NCBI RefSeq assembly: GCF_036639235.1
Contig: NZ_JAVWJB010000016.1
Coordinates: 1-40,235 of the forward strand
Direction: 5' to 3'
Length of the DNA: 40,235 bases
Source of the DNA: Clostridium_AB sp036639235
GTDB lineage: Bacteria > Bacillota > Clostridia > Clostridiales > Caloramatoraceae
Notes under the pieces: model-generated
The model's database searches: none
Told to the model about the DNA's origin: nothing
Seen by the model: only the letters and a program-made list of their open reading frames with translations
Program-made: the position numbers and the translations under genes
In this document: positions 40,221 through 40,235 of the stretch, in pieces
Position numbering within the stretch: the stretch's first letter is position 1
How the letters are laid out: every line of letters begins with the position of its first letter

Positions 40221-40235
40221 AAAAGGATGGCACAT

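Noticed and set aside
1..40235. Mobile elements, CRISPR arrays, rRNA and tRNA genes
   Set aside because: No transposase or integrase motifs, no regularly spaced repeats, and no cloverleaf or conserved rRNA blocks were seen on either strand.

Overview
The window is AT-rich with strong AGGAGG-type ribosome sites, Arg codons almost all AGA/AGG, several TTG starts and compact U-tailed hairpin terminators between units. Together with the gene content (clostridial DUF1002 protein, CheV, YitJ-like methyltransferase fusion, YxiN/DbpA helicase, type I-beta DAHP synthase) this points to the chromosome of a low-GC Gram-positive anaerobe in the class Clostridia. I see no mobile element, CRISPR array, rRNA or tRNA. 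Almost every base is in a gene or in a recognisable promoter/terminator region; the longest gene-free stretch (33970-34286, 317 nt) holds a riboswitch and two divergent promoters.

Layout. 1-1232: 3' part of a membrane-anchored GGDEF/HD-GYP cyclic-di-GMP protein. 1272-5281 (minus): three-gene polyamine operon, speD, a single gene fusing an Orn/Lys/Arg decarboxylase to spermidine synthase, and speB, joined by 8-nt overlaps. 5548-10528: an unrecognised 141-aa protein, a SufS-type cysteine desulfurase, a secreted DUF1002 protein, a ferritin-like di-iron protein and a DbpA-type RNA helicase. 10655-14725: GntR regulator, ADP-ribosylglycohydrolase-family enzyme, NCS1 permease and PfkB kinase, a relative of the uncharacterised E. 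coli yegTUVW locus, with matching operator palindromes before the regulator and the first enzyme gene. 14833-18702: CheV, then a DAHP synthase / homocysteine methyltransferase-methylene-THF reductase pair. 18819-22290: MoxR AAA+ ATPase and VWA protein (RavA-ViaA-like) followed by a PHP phosphoesterase. 22343-24956 (minus): two AI-2E-family paralogues and a 63-aa four-cysteine protein. 25121-28492: aerobic-type class I ribonucleotide reductase nrdA-nrdB. 28577-31303: a 100-aa unknown, a DEDDh exonuclease with an extra N-terminal domain, and an alkaline-phosphatase-superfamily enzyme. 31339-34160 (minus): a P-type ATPase of Ca2+/Mn2+ type under a probable yybP-ykoY manganese riboswitch. 34287-40220: a divergent RelA/SpoT-domain protein, a dCache chemoreceptor, a family 4 glycosyltransferase, a second PHP protein and a 44-aa ORF.

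Most noteworthy are the decarboxylase-spermidine synthase fusion with its ureohydrolase partner, which could make spermidine through agmatine or through N1-aminopropylagmatine; the yeg-like glycoside salvage operon with its own operator; the riboswitch that re-assigns a 'calcium' ATPase to manganese export; and a RelA/SpoT-like protein whose GTP-binding GYRSLH-type motif is degenerate. All functions are read from sequence motifs by eye; no database search was possible.
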